The notes below the pieces were generated by a model. It worked only from the letters and a program-made list of their open reading frames with translations, was not told the DNA's origin and made no database searches. This document shows positions 41,101 to 53,338 of a stretch of DNA of 64,000 nt, one piece after another. The stretch is taken from assembly GCA_013396915.1 (NCBI GenBank), contig VWZL01001967.1:149599-213598 (forward strand), read 5' to 3'. Within the stretch, counting starts at the first letter, position 1. The number at the start of each line of letters is the position of its first letter. The position numbers and the translations under genes were made by a program. The DNA comes from Stercorarius parasiticus. Lineage: Eukaryota; Chordata; Aves; Charadriiformes; Stercorariidae.

Positions 41101-41702
41101 TTCCTGCTCCTGTCTCTTCCTCCGAGACCTCAAATTCTCTCTTCTGTCAGAGAGGCTTTAGCAACTCATTTCAATTGGACTTCAAGAAAAAACCCCCACA
41201 TTTTTACTTATGAATGATAAAGTAACATTTACACAACCAAAAAATTAAGAGAAATTTCAAATAACTAGATTGGTAACCTTCCACTTTCCTTTATGATGAT
41301 AATTCTCATTCACATGGCAGACTACAGTATTTCTGTTAGAAGACATATGTGCAGTGTACAGTATATCCAAACTTCCTGTAATTTCAATAGTAAGCAGGAG
41401 AAATTAAATAACTATTTTTTGACTTTTTTTTTTTAAAAAAAAAACCAACACATTGACTATGGTGCTAATACAGAAAACTTCGAACAATTAAAACTGTTTT
41501 AGAAATCAGTCAGGTTAACAGAACAATATAATTCAAATGCTGGATCTCTGGCTACAGCTAAGTATTGTAAATTGTCCAAAATCACGATCAAATAGAACAA
41601 CGTATTCTCATTGTAACTTTGTTGAGAAAGTTCTCTGCAAATGAAGTAAGTATAACCTAAGCTATATTTTGCATTAATGTATTAGTTTGCTCTATATCCC
41701 AT

Positions 41703-41720
41703 GACACATACACACACACA
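41703..41720 (+). repeat. CA microsatellite
   Basis: About nine CA-type units with one interruption (ACACATACACACACACA). Confidence 0.85.
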
Positions 41721-44700
41721 AAGAGACTTGAAAATATTTGGTCTGCAAAAATACAGACAAATCTCAGAAGTTCAATGGTTCGGTTTTTTATTCCTTAAAG
41801 GAATCTAAAGAGAACAGTGAATTCATTCTGTGTTAGCAATTTAAGTGCGGGGACATCTGTGTTACTTTAAATGCTTCTTTATTCACCTGTACTTGTGTGG
41901 AACCCTGGCAACACCCTTCATAAAGAAATAAATTGAGAGGGAGATTAAGAACAGTTGGAGTTATTCTGGTAAAGGCAATTTTTTACAGTTCTCCCAGGAT
42001 TCTGATTATTTTAGTAATGATGCTTCCCTCGCCTGTTTCTTAGTCTTTTGCCCTCCTATTTAGCATCTAAACAGCAATTGTGTACAAACTGGTGAATATT
42101 TAAAATAGAAAAACGCTTCTAAGTCTTTAAAATATGCGGCCAATCATTATTTTGGTATTCACTGTCGTTAATCATGATGCATTTATTAATGTGTAAATAT
42201 CAGACATTTCCTTTGGCATTCCACTCTCCGTTTGCAATTCATTAACATATTGTTATTTTAAAATATTAGTCTCTGAGAAGATACCAGATTTTCATTGGAT
42301 TGGTCTCTCACACTTGAAAAAGCATTTTTATATTCTGAAAGTATCAAAACAGCAGAATCTTGAGGCAGATACTAAATGGGATTCACTGAAACACAATGTT
42401 AGTTCTAATGGACGGATGATTGTGTTTGGTCTTTTGAAACTTTGAAGTATAGGTAAGTCTTGATCACACAAATTAATAAATCCTAAAGCTGGAGTTAACA
42501 ATAACCATTACACCCAAATTCTGCAGCTTAGCCCAGCCAATTTTTCAAAAGGTCAGGTTGTGAACTGGAGAAGATCAGGGAGGTCCACCGCATAGCTTTG
42601 TTGCCAGGCATCTCTCGTCTGGATTGTTGCAGGCATTTATTAGTATTCGTCAGCAGACTCAACAAAGCAAACAAGAAATTCAAGCACGAATAATAAAATG
42701 AAATGCTGCTATATAACCCTTTGTCATTCAGCAAATATGGGACTTTTTAGCTACATTGTTCCTAAACCTGGGTTACTACTTTAATTTTTCTCCACAGTGC
42801 TGACTGAATGAGTATGCATGTGTGTTAAATGCAGAGCTCCCTTAACAACTGCAGGACTGCCATTTAATCTGTTGGTAGATGGACCATTTCCTGTGGGAAC
42901 CCTAGCTATGATTTCCAGATCCACCAAATAAATCTCAGATTAAGATTCCAAATGAAACCTGCCTTTGGCAGATAAAAAATGTCAAGATGGATATAAACAG
43001 TAAAATTATAAATTATCTAGGTGTTGCACGATGACTTGATGTGCGTTTTTTGTTTACATTTTCCCCGATATCACAACTATACAAGGCATTCATCAAATGT
43101 CACACTTTCATAATATTGGAGGCATCATTAAAACTGTTTGGCTAAGGACCTTGAAGTGTTTAAGCAGTAGCTCAAAAGTATATTTGTGCAAAGTAGAAGA
43201 ATAAATTTACATATCAGCAGCAGCTCATAAGGGATGGGTAAATATTCTGTTTATCTCTCATTGTAATTCAGGTTAGTTTAAATACAGGGTTTCAGGATAT
43301 CATTACAGCCTATATGGAGTTATTACATAATTTCCCAACATAGTGTCTGCTAGAGTTTTACTAAGCATGCTGTGTTTATGTTTTCTAAACCAGCTGAAAA
43401 CAAAGTAAACCCTCCCATCCCATTTTTCTTTTGCTATTGTCATACCAGACAACTGCTTTTCACATATAACCCCTTCCATTATCTAAATCTTAATGATCCA
43501 GAACTCCCTTTTATCTAGGCAGGGTCATGTTTCCTGATGCCCATTAATTATAGTGAAAATTCTCTTATCCAAATGTACTCAACCTCCCCTACTGCAAACA
43601 AACAACTAAGGCTTTGCTGAATTACAGTTCTAAACAAAATCCCAGAAAACTACAGCTTTAGAAGTGAAGAAAAATGTTGTAATTTTAAGCATCTGAATAA
43701 AAGAATGGTCACTCTGCATGAACTGCCATTAAGACACCTTGCCCACACACGCTTTTCTCAGAGTAAATGGTCTACTAAAGATGCAGGTGAACTCTCAGAT
43801 TCTTCCGTGCACTCCCTGGAGAACCTCTTTTTAATAAATGTTTTTGTTACGTCTTTGCTCTGAACTTAAGCTTCGTTTTAGTTGTTATTAAAATGGAAGC
43901 AATGAAGATTTTTTTAAAGAAGAAAATAACCAAATTCCCCTTACACTTCTTAAGCTCCTTCTGAAGCACTACATAAAAATTACTGTGGTAATAAGTGCTG
44001 CTCCCCCTGAAGCACATTTCAAGACATTCTGAAGTTAGCTGCACTCATACTTTAAACACTTAAGCAATTCAAAGTGCAGTACTTCAAGGTATGCATTCTC
44101 CCCATCTTTAGTGCTTGCAATACTCGATGCAGATAAGACACTACACATTTTCAGCGTACTGTAAAGGGTCTAACAAAATCATATTCACAACACTCCAATG
44201 GGTCAGGCAGATAATGGATACTTAATTGTGCTTCCGATGAGGAGTCTCTCTGCATGCAGCCTGGCCAGGAATAAACTGTATTTAACCATTCCAAATGTAC
44301 AAGGAAAGAAATGGGATGTAAAAAGGAGACATGAGAATTTATACATGTGAAAGGGTGATTATATTTGCAGGAAAGACCAGACAGTATATGATAATTTTTC
44401 AGTTATCATTAGCTTCTTTTTATCTCGTAAATTATCACACGCTATTCTGTCTTTTTCTATGCAAGATGTTTTCTTAATCTTCCATACTTAGTGTTGCTCA
44501 ACAGCTACTAGCCACTCTTCCCATGTTTGACTCGTGCAAGATCATCCTCTCAGCCTCTCTTCTGCCTCCTACACTGTGCAGAGAAACCTGCAACTACCCC
44601 TGCCACTTTGCAAGGGGATCTCTTACAGCTGGCACACAGCGAGTTCGATGCAGAAAGAACAGCACACATGGAAGACATTAATCAATTGCGCCACGTGTGT

Positions 44701-45092
44701 GAAGAGAACTCTGCCTTTCTGCATATCATATAGATTCTTCTGCACACACACCCATGCAATATCCAGGTCTTTTTTCTTTCCCAGGTAAACAGCATTCCTT
44801 ATTACTAAAAGAGGGAAGGAGAGGAAGAACAGGCTCACAATATCTCCTGTTGAGGCATGTAAAAGAAGAAACAGACTTTAATATGACAAGTATGGTTTAT
44901 TCTGCCTCTGCTACAGCCTTGGAAGAAGGGCTTCAGATTTATTTTAGAGTGTTTACAGCTGTAACTGGTGTATTCCGGAGAAAGGGGAAGCAGCACCTTT
45001 ACAATGAGTTACTTTTTGACTAGCTAGAGCGTCAGATGAGAAATCTTTACACCACCACATTATTCTCAAAGCATTCTTTACCCCTTCATCTT

Positions 45093-45105
45093 TGTGTGTG
45101 TGTGT
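45093..45105 (+). repeat. GT microsatellite
   Basis: Six and a half TG units in a row. Confidence 0.85.
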
Positions 45106-46058
45106 TAGTTTACGTATGTTAAAGTCACACAATAGTAATTCCAGACAAAAAGTCCTTCTAATTACTATTACAAAACCAAACCCACGAAAGAGTAGATTAA
45201 AATCATTACACAACTAGAAAAACTTACTACTTCTAATAAGATAGTCTAGAAATATGTGTTGAGGAACAGGAGCTTCCTTTCTAGGAATTCAGCAAAAAAA
45301 AGATGATTCATTTTACTTATATGAATATGCATATATGCGTATGACTGTACATTGCCTTAATTACCATGAGTGCAAAAGGGATGGCTGACAATTAACAGGA
45401 TTTATAAATGGGAGTAGATAAATGCAAAAAAAATTCTAGAGAGGTTTTATTTCCTGAATATTATTCACTACACAGCAAAAGAACTTAAAAGTATTTTTGA
45501 GAGCAATACACTGGCATATACACCTCATGACTACGATAATACAAGGAAAGCTATGGCCAGATTCTTCACAGTAAGCACCATGCATTCATGCAAGACCAAT
45601 GCATGCATAAAGACACAATGCAATTAAGACAATGTCTATGTGTAAGCTTATCACATGCACATGTGTCTGACCAGCTATATATACATAACTTGTTCATTAT
45701 GTTTGCATATCCGTTCTCCTCTTATATTTTCCCTGATGGAAGCAAGACTGGAAAACAACAGCTTTACCACCAGATAAAACACCTGCTTTTCGTATTTCCC
45801 TGCACAAGCTGATTCTGCTGTTCCCTTCCAATCTACATTATCACATCTCTTTAAAGCTGGAGTCCCCTCTGAACTTGCAGAGTTTCCAGACATGCAATTC
45901 TAAAGTATTTTTACAAGCCACACAAACATTCTTTTGAAGGGTAACAATTTACAGTGTCTATATGAATCATAACTAAGAGCTGACAGCAAATTCTTACAGG
46001 TGAAATCAGTTCTTTGACCTGCATTTCAATATGTGCTTTAAGTAGTGGTTTAGAAATA

Positions 46059-46080
46059 TGTGTGTGTATATATATATATG
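46059..46080 (+). repeat. Compound TG/TA microsatellite
   Basis: TGTGTGTG passes directly into TATATATATATATG. Confidence 0.85.
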
Positions 46081-49000
46081 TATTTCTATGTTTGAACAAT
46101 ATAATAACCACCTTTTAAGAAAGCAAACCACTTTGCCATTAAAAATAATCAATCTATTACCTTGTTTTAGGAAATTCCAAATAAAAATTATACAATGCTT
46201 TTCATTTTGGAGTCAGCAAAATTATAATTTTGTTGTCAAACAGACCAAACAGTACTAGATATTCTAAGACTTAACCTAAATTTCTGCCCTGTTCTTGAAA
46301 AATCATAGATATTCAGAACTATGACACAAGCAAAAACATTGCAATAGTTAAAGACTATACAATACAGAACAAGCTTAGCTGCACCCATTCAAACACAGTA
46401 CATGATACGAGTCAAATGAGACACAAATTTAACTCCGGTATTTGCACACTCACCCCTTTCCTATCCTGCTAACTCTTTTGGAAAATTGGCATATCAAGTC
46501 CTGAGTGTATATGCAAGTATGAAAAGCACCCAATTTCAGGTTCCCTTTTGTATTTTCACAGTGTGTTTGTGCAGTTTTCGTCAAGCATGGAAACCCTGCT
46601 AAAGTAACATCTCCACCTAGGTGCAATGTGCTTCCCCCTCCTGCCACGACAATGCAGAGATATGCGTCTATTTGCCAACATAAGTTTATTTTTATAATGG
46701 ACTACCATCCTCGGCTTTCTAGGTTGGATCCTGAATGTTTTTCATTTGCAAATTACACAGTCTTCACTGGCCTGCTGCCAATGCTCCTGATACATTTTCT
46801 CAAGTATTCTTAGAGAGAAATTAAAAAGTGACTATTCTCCTATTAAAAACTAGGTGCTGTGGAGATAAACAGTACATTTAAACTAGATATAAACCCAAAA
46901 TAATAAGCCTTGCACACAGACTGTTCTTTAACTCTTCCTAATATACCAGAACAGAGACAGACAAATGTCTTCAACCCACATAGGCGTATTATATTCCAAA
47001 CAACACGGAAAGTTATAAAGAAAATCTCAACGATCAAATACTTGAGATATATGCTTCTTAAAGACTACCTCTCTTTCAAGTACTTTATTGTTATAACATC
47101 TATTAACAGGTTACATATTATCCTGCATAACTCCCATAAACCTACCACTTCTCTGTACCTAACATTTTTTTTTTTTAAAAATTCGTATTGCTTGACTGAA
47201 TTTTGATCCAGTCATCTGAATTTAATCTGACATGCTTCACCATCCTAATTTTTTGACCAATAATTTAATCTTCAACATTTCAGTATGTTATTAAAAAAAT
47301 AATTTTGAATAAATCATTATAGAGTTATTCTAAAAACAGCTTTTAAACTTCCAAGTTACAAGCAAGAAACAACGAGATACAGTACAGTACCAGCCACAAA
47401 AAGGAAAGATATCACAGATGACAAAGCAAGCAGGACACAAAATGGTACACATTTCAACAGAAGATTAAAATTTGCTTTGATTTAGTAGTTCAATGAGAAA
47501 ATGCACCAGAATGAACTGCACCAGAACCAAGGGTACATATTGAACATTATGTTGATATAATTTATCTATTATCTTTATGATAAGAAAATGTAATTTAGTT
47601 GTTAATACCCAAATAAAATTCTAAGAAAAATAATTCCTCATCCAAACCAGTATGACATGAGATTTATCCATAATCTCTTTTTTTAACTTCCCTAGGAGTA
47701 AAAGCATAAAGAATTACATGACTTATCAATGAATAATAAAAAAAAAGTATATTGATTTTACTTTTGTATATATAACAATTTCTATTGGATACACAAATAT
47801 GTAAGTGTTAGCCTGGAAAAATGTCTTTCTAAACAGCACAAAATACTAACTTAATGCATCAGAAAAATAATACACATGAAAGTCAGTAAATATCCGGTTT
47901 TTAAAGTATCTGTGAGCAGCAGAAGAATGCCATTTCTTGCAATTAGACAGAAAATATTCACAGAGAACGACTTCATGGGATTCACTTGCCTACTTTGGAA
48001 AGTTAACCTTTTGAACCATTCTTAGGGTATGCTGACCCCTAAAGGTCTAAAAATACTAAATCTGATTAAGCCATTACACATTTAAAGTACAAATTGTCAG
48101 AATACAATTCTCCAGTAAGTTATTCCACCATGACTATTTTTGTTTTCAGAGTACACGATTCAAAAACTTTAACTTCATTCACTAATAGCTCAAAATTCCA
48201 TGAACTAAAACGGGTTTACAAGTAGTTTATTTTACACAATAATCTAGACAGAAATTCCTTTACATATGTAAGAAATACTCCCAAGAGGGACTATTTCTTC
48301 TTTCTTCTAAACAACAGACTCTTAGTGAGAGACTTGACATTTATTATCTTTTGAGAAAGAATACATAGTATAAAATTTTAAAAAAGGGAAATACGCAAGA
48401 TGCTATCAGGCTCTGATATAGGAGGCATCTTTGATGTTGACACACCTATTCTATTTTTTTTTTTTTAACCTACACATAGCCCCTTACTGGAAAAAATCCA
48501 CCCTTTTATGATGTACTGAAGGTCTCCTTCCTGTGTCTTTCCCTTTCTTCAATCTACACGTTATTATCTAGTCACAAGCCACTGTCTGACAATTCTCTTC
48601 TGTAAAGTCATTCAGTCACATGACGTGCTCTCAAACTCAGTGCCGCCCTCCCCCCTTTTTTTATTTTTTTGAGTTTCTGCCATGAAACACAGAAGAATGT
48701 ATCTGAGAGCAAAATTTTGGACATCCAAATACAAAAAGATCCTTCCATCCTGATGGAGATGAAAATTCCATGAACCATGGAAGTTCCAAGTTAACCAAGG
48801 CTCCCTTTACATCCAAGCCTACGTTACTGTCTATATTCAGTTGAGGCAATAACAAGAAACTCATTAATATCAGAACATGGCTTAATCATACTCTGGCCAG
48901 GCATAAGTAGCCAAGAAAGTCACTTTAAGACAGACTTCAGATTTGTTGTTAACTCATAAAAAAAAAAAAAAAGTTGGAAAGTGCAAGGTATAGACAAAGA

Positions 49001-49271
49001 ATTCAAATAAGACTTCTCAAAGTTATACAAAAGCATTTCAATAAACCAGAAAATAAAAATAAAGCCGATGATTTACATTCCTGTAGCTGCTTTCCTCTTA
49101 CCCCAAATACTTTTAAGAGGTAGTGTGTGGCTGTGGGTTTTTTGGTTCTTTTTTTTTTTTTTCTTTTCTGCCAAAGCCAGTCACGTATCGGCAAGAACAA
49201 ATGCATTTCAGTCACTGCCTAGCACTGGTACAACACCTGAGGTTCCTTATTAATATCTTAAAAGTCCTTAC

Positions 49272-49351
49272 CTTTTGACCAGTTCTCCATTTGTTCTTCT
49301 GAACTTGTTTGATCTGGCACTGACTCCAGTTTTTGCCTGAAGATTTTAGAG
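49272..49351 (-). CDS. MIPOL1: MIPOL1 exon with the MENWSK start codon
   Basis: 80-base exon between a TTTTATTTTAG acceptor and a GTAAGG donor. The ATG complements 49288-49290 and opens MENWSK plus one base (phase 1). The human protein as I remember it begins with the same six residues, which is why this start is chosen. The context before the ATG is AGAACAA, with purine A at -3. The frame is also open upstream of the ATG through the whole exon (26 codons including MENWSK) and on into the exon at 50634-50739, so a longer N-terminus cannot be excluded. Confidence 0.93.
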
Positions 49352-50633
49352 CTAAAATAAAGCAAACTCTAGATAAATAAACTTGAAACAATACATTGCC
49401 TTCATTTGACAGAAAATATACAATGATTTAAAAATATTTATAACAGGCAGTGCTAAATTATATTTCTCAGTAAAACGTTTTTTCTTCATACATCTAATTT
49501 TTACAATGGTTTCGTCCAGCTTTCTGTTGTAACACCTTTGTTGAAAAATTTATTAGCTTGTCTTCTTGTTCTAGAGTCTGGTCTAGAGTCTAGAGTACAT
49601 GCTACTGAGCACAGCCCAAATCAGACTGAGTGGTCCCACTAGAGGCAATGAGACTGCTTACTTCAGTAATTATTACAGATGCTGGTATGCGCTTTACTTT
49701 ACAACATTCTTTCTCCTGCTTTAATTCCCTAGACAAAATACCAGTAAAGTGGCCCATGACCACTCCAACTCTGAATTTGCAGGTTTTTCTAAAATAAACA
49801 GCTAAATAATCCATCCTAATATTTGCATACATATTGCTTTAGACTATACAGTTAATTAGACAGTTGCAGTATTTCATATAATCAAAGATCTTCTAGAAAC
49901 AACTCTCAATACTCAAAAATAAGACCTACAGTAAAATATTATGCTTATCAGGTAATGTTCTGAGTGTTAAAGTATATGCTCTCTTATATGTTAAAAATTC
50001 AACTATATTCTATATGTGAAGGAAATCTAAATAAATTTGCAATCTTGCCAATATAGTAAGGTTAGCACAAATTTTATTATGTACTCAAGCACTTATTTTA
50101 AAATGTACTGTACAAAAGACAATTTTTCATCTTTAACTATGTAGTTGTGCTTATTTTGTATGTTTTCACTGCTATATTTTTTCTATATTTATTAAAAAGA
50201 TACAACACATGCCTTGAAGAGGCAGTGGCTGGATCATGAAAATACCCAGAGAGTTGTCTTTGTGCTAATAAATGTATGAGTTAAAAAAAAAATATAAAAA
50301 AAAATTAAGTACATATTTTAAAATTCAAGCATATTATACCAAGACATATGTTCTAACTAATAAAGCAGCAAAAGAAATTATTTTCCTATACAACACCAAG
50401 AAGGCTGATGTTTTCATTTTTATCTTTGAGATTACAAAAAAGTATAACTGCGCAAACACTTAATATTCCACATTAGCATTTCCATTAAGCATTCAAAGAA
50501 ATACATACTTAACTCGCATTTGTTGTTAACTATAATCGTCCATGACAAAAAGAAAAGTGTATGATTTGGTGTGCTTAGGTCTTAACAAACAATAACAACT
50601 TCACCTCATATCGCAGAACACTGAGCTCCTTAC
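49352..50633 (-). other. Intron between the start-codon exon and the upstream exon
   Basis: 1,282 bases if 50634-50739 is spliced to 49272-49351. No other exon is apparent. It contains the TCTAGAGTC short tandem repeat near 49,570. Confidence 0.55.
49569..49597 (+). repeat. TCTAGAGTC short tandem repeat
   Basis: Three imperfect copies of TCTAGAGTC, the third altered to TAGAGTAC after a shared overlap. Confidence 0.75.
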
Positions 50634-50739
50634 AAGAGTCCCTCAAATGAAGCTGTACGCTTCTTTTTCAATTCTGTGTAACTATGTTGATTTGGAGTTG
50701 GCAATCTTTTCCTAAGTTCCTCATTTACTTTCGGATTAG
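50634..50739 (-). CDS. MIPOL1: Probable upstream MIPOL1 exon (5' UTR or N-terminal extension)
   Basis: 106-base segment between a good acceptor (TATATTTTCAG) and a consensus donor (CTCTT/GTAAGG), 1.28 kb upstream of the start-codon exon. One frame is open throughout and reads NPKVNEELRKRLPTPNQHSY, then TELKKKRTASFEGL. Its two trailing bases join the next exon as FSKIFRQKLESVPDQ, running straight into MENWSK without a stop (about 61 open codons). There is no ATG in this frame within the exon, so a coding role needs a further upstream exon ending in phase 1, which I could not place. It may equally be 5' UTR. I do not recall an equivalent sequence in human MIPOL1. Confidence 0.55.
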
Positions 50740-53293
50740 CTGAAAATATAGAAGGTTATTAATTTCAAGAAATAGGTTTCTGTCAATGAAGCCATTTCCC
50801 TACATATTGCACAAAAAGGTTCATAATAACTGCAGTATTTTAATAAGATATTCATATAGCAAGACATGAAGAAAATACGGTATTTAATAACCTCTGGAGT
50901 ATTTTAAAACATGTCTTAGGGCCTTAATGTGCCTAGTAATATACTATTTAAAACCATAATTTTATCCCTCCACAATATACAGTCATTCTTCCTCGCCATT
51001 TACCCAGCTAATGAATGCCAGCAATTAGTAAAATGTAATCCCATTGCACAATCATTTTAATGCTTTTAGCACTCAGAAAAGTAAACACCAAATTAATACT
51101 GCTCAAGCCATATCAGATCCTAGTTGGAAGCAAGCAATTATAGTTCAGCTCCTCAGGTGTAATTAAATGATTGGAATGATTTAGTTCCATAAATGCAAGT
51201 TAATTCATAAGCAAGCAACAAATATACTGGGAGTAATTACAAGAAACATTGACAGTCTAAGCAGGGCATGTGCCTGTATGTACCTGATGTAGGAAAATGC
51301 TGCCCTCTCCTGGAAATAATAGACTATGGCACGGGAATAATTGGAGACAGAAGTCAAGCGGCTCATTTGACAGACTGCCTTCACAGGTGAAATATGTTCT
51401 GCTAATTAATAGGAATTTTCTGGTTTACACTAACGGAAAATAAGAACAGTTGGTATCAGATTAAGGCAACCTAGTGATCGAAGTCAAACAGAAAGATCTT
51501 TTGGGACTCCCTAGGGCTTGCGGTATACTTTCCCTATTATTAGAAATAAAAATATTAGTAAATAGAACAACAAAATATTCCACACACTAAGAATGTAAAT
51601 CGGTTGTTCTTAACACAAACGCTGCAATAGCTATCTAACTTATGCACAACATTTACATATACTTCAAGAAGTACCTTTACAGTAGGTACTTTGAACATAA
51701 GGTATTTTTAGAACCAGAACTTATTGAATCATTATTATTCAGACAGTGTTAAACTTCGCCACAACAACAACAATCAGAAGCTGTCCATGAAGGTCTCCTC
51801 AGGAGTAGTCATCAGAAAAATTAAATACAATTATTTTAAAGCTTTTCTTTACTTTAATTTGAAGACAAACTGTTAATAAACAATCTTTCCAATAATCAAA
51901 AGAAATTTAAGCTAAAAATTAAAATAAAGTATATTGGTGGACTGAGACAAAAGTGAAAACGCAAAATGATACTGTAAGCCAAAATCTGGAGTTAAAATAT
52001 AAACACTAATTTCCTTATTCACTACCTGTTTTTTCAACCAGCGTTAGTGTTAAGACCACTACTTTAACATCATGCATAGAAAGCTAAAAAAAATTAAATC
52101 ATTTATATAATTGTCCTTATTTGTTGACTATAATATGCAATAGTCACGTAAAACTCCCACTAAATATTTAAGTATAAAACTACCTACAAATATGAATATA
52201 AGTTAACCAGCATCTTCCTACTAATGAAAAAATTCCAGATCTACTTTTTTTGGCCCGCTACAGAAGTAACAAATGCTTCCCAGTTCTGCATATAGCAGGA
52301 TGGGAGAAAACTCATACGCTGTGGTCAGTATATGACTATTTTCCACACACAGAAATTGACAGTAAGAAAGCTCAATTCCAAAGCACTCGATCACCGTAAA
52401 AGCCTGAAATTGTTCTTTACCAATAGCGCTTTGGCATCAAAATATTTCTTTGTTTCAGATCTCTGTGTATTTCAAAACAAACCCAAGCTGTACACAAATA
52501 CTTTCACTATTACTTTACCTATTGTGGAAACAAAATAGATTATTTTAAGAAGTCGTATTATTAAAAGTTTAAAATGTACAGCACATTTGCTTTGCCCTTT
52601 GATGTCACAGCCCTATTTTTCTATTCAAATCTTGTACACTGTAAGTTAATTGCTTTTGGAAACTACTTATTATTCATGTAAAAATTAATGTGCCAATGTG
52701 TTTAAATCCTTTTAAATGACCATTCATGCATCTTTCTTCTTTAAGTACCAATGAAATCTGTCAAAGACATCAATGCAAGATGGTCTTAGAGAAAGTTCTA
52801 ATAAAGATTTTTTCTGCTAACATAAGATTTTCATTTTCGTCAACTTTACTTAAATTCCATTAATTTTTTAAGCTGCTTTTAATAAATTCACAAGTAAAAA
52901 ATTTTAGGCTCCATAGTCTGTCATTTGTGTTCCAGCTGACTTTATGAATATTAATAACAGTGTTATCCTGATTAAATAGGCTTCATATAAAATCCCTGTG
53001 AATCCTATAGCTCAGACATCTCATTTTTCCAACTCTTTATGAATTTGGATTCAGACATTAAACTGGAAAAAACCTTAAAAAACAGATTCAATGGTATATT
53101 CGTGTACCCTTAAGCAAAAAATTAGATGTTCTAATGATTCAAATAATTAAAATTGATAGGACCACATATTGAGATTTCAGGCTTTCTGTATACATGCAAC
53201 ATATTTTAACTCTAATGAAAACGTCAACACTTCACAGAACAAAGGATTAAGAATCTATTATAAAATAATAATAATGTCTATCCTTATCCTTAC

Positions 53294-53338
53294 CTTAAAC
53301 AACAGATGATACGACCTTAACTCTTCATATATGGACTG
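53294..53338 (-). other. Candidate 45-base exon D
   Basis: 45 bases between acceptor ACTTCTGCAAATCAG and a consensus donor (TTTAAG/GTAAGG). Only one frame is open: QSIYEELRSYHLLFK, phase 0 in and out. The acceptor is a tandem CAGCAG, so a three-base alternative is possible. It is in the right place and strand to be a MIPOL1 5' exon, but it does not fit the open phase of 50634-50739. It is therefore either untranslated or not an exon. Confidence 0.25.

Larger units (their letters stand above)
32733..49271 (-). other. MIPOL1 intron (16.5 kb)
   Basis: Largest intron in view. It carries the CR1 insertion at 35.1-37.0 kb, a possible MIR-type remnant at 40.9 kb, CA/GT and TA microsatellites, and AT-rich stretches at 39.4-39.8 and 42.1-43.3 kb with many homeodomain-like and forkhead-like sites. 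No coding exon was found. Confidence 0.8.
9873..49351 (-). other. MIPOL1: MIPOL1 gene, 5' and central part (seven coding exons placed)
   Basis: Spliced gene for the coiled-coil protein mirror-image polydactyly 1. Seven minus-strand exons give one 261-codon open frame with no internal stop, and every junction is GT/AG with matching phase. Recognition rests on segments I recall from the human protein: MENWSK at the start, AFLLKELDTLR, EAKIAEKIA, ALVEEVYSAQ, ENINPEENDM and LQELLNRINNADTG, all in the expected order. From about codon 100 onward the protein is charged, Glu/Lys-rich and heptad-like, as expected for a coiled coil. Residues 7-100 look disordered. Introns are about 16.5, 2.8, 1.0, 12.3, 5.8 and 0.26 kb. 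The C-terminal part is not in the window. From family knowledge, human MIPOL1 was found at a breakpoint in mirror-image polydactyly and has been proposed as a tumour suppressor; its biochemical role is unclear. Confidence 0.95.

Noticed and set aside
51280..51335. 26-base exon-like segment before GTACAT
   Set aside because: Weak donor and no frame or phase support.
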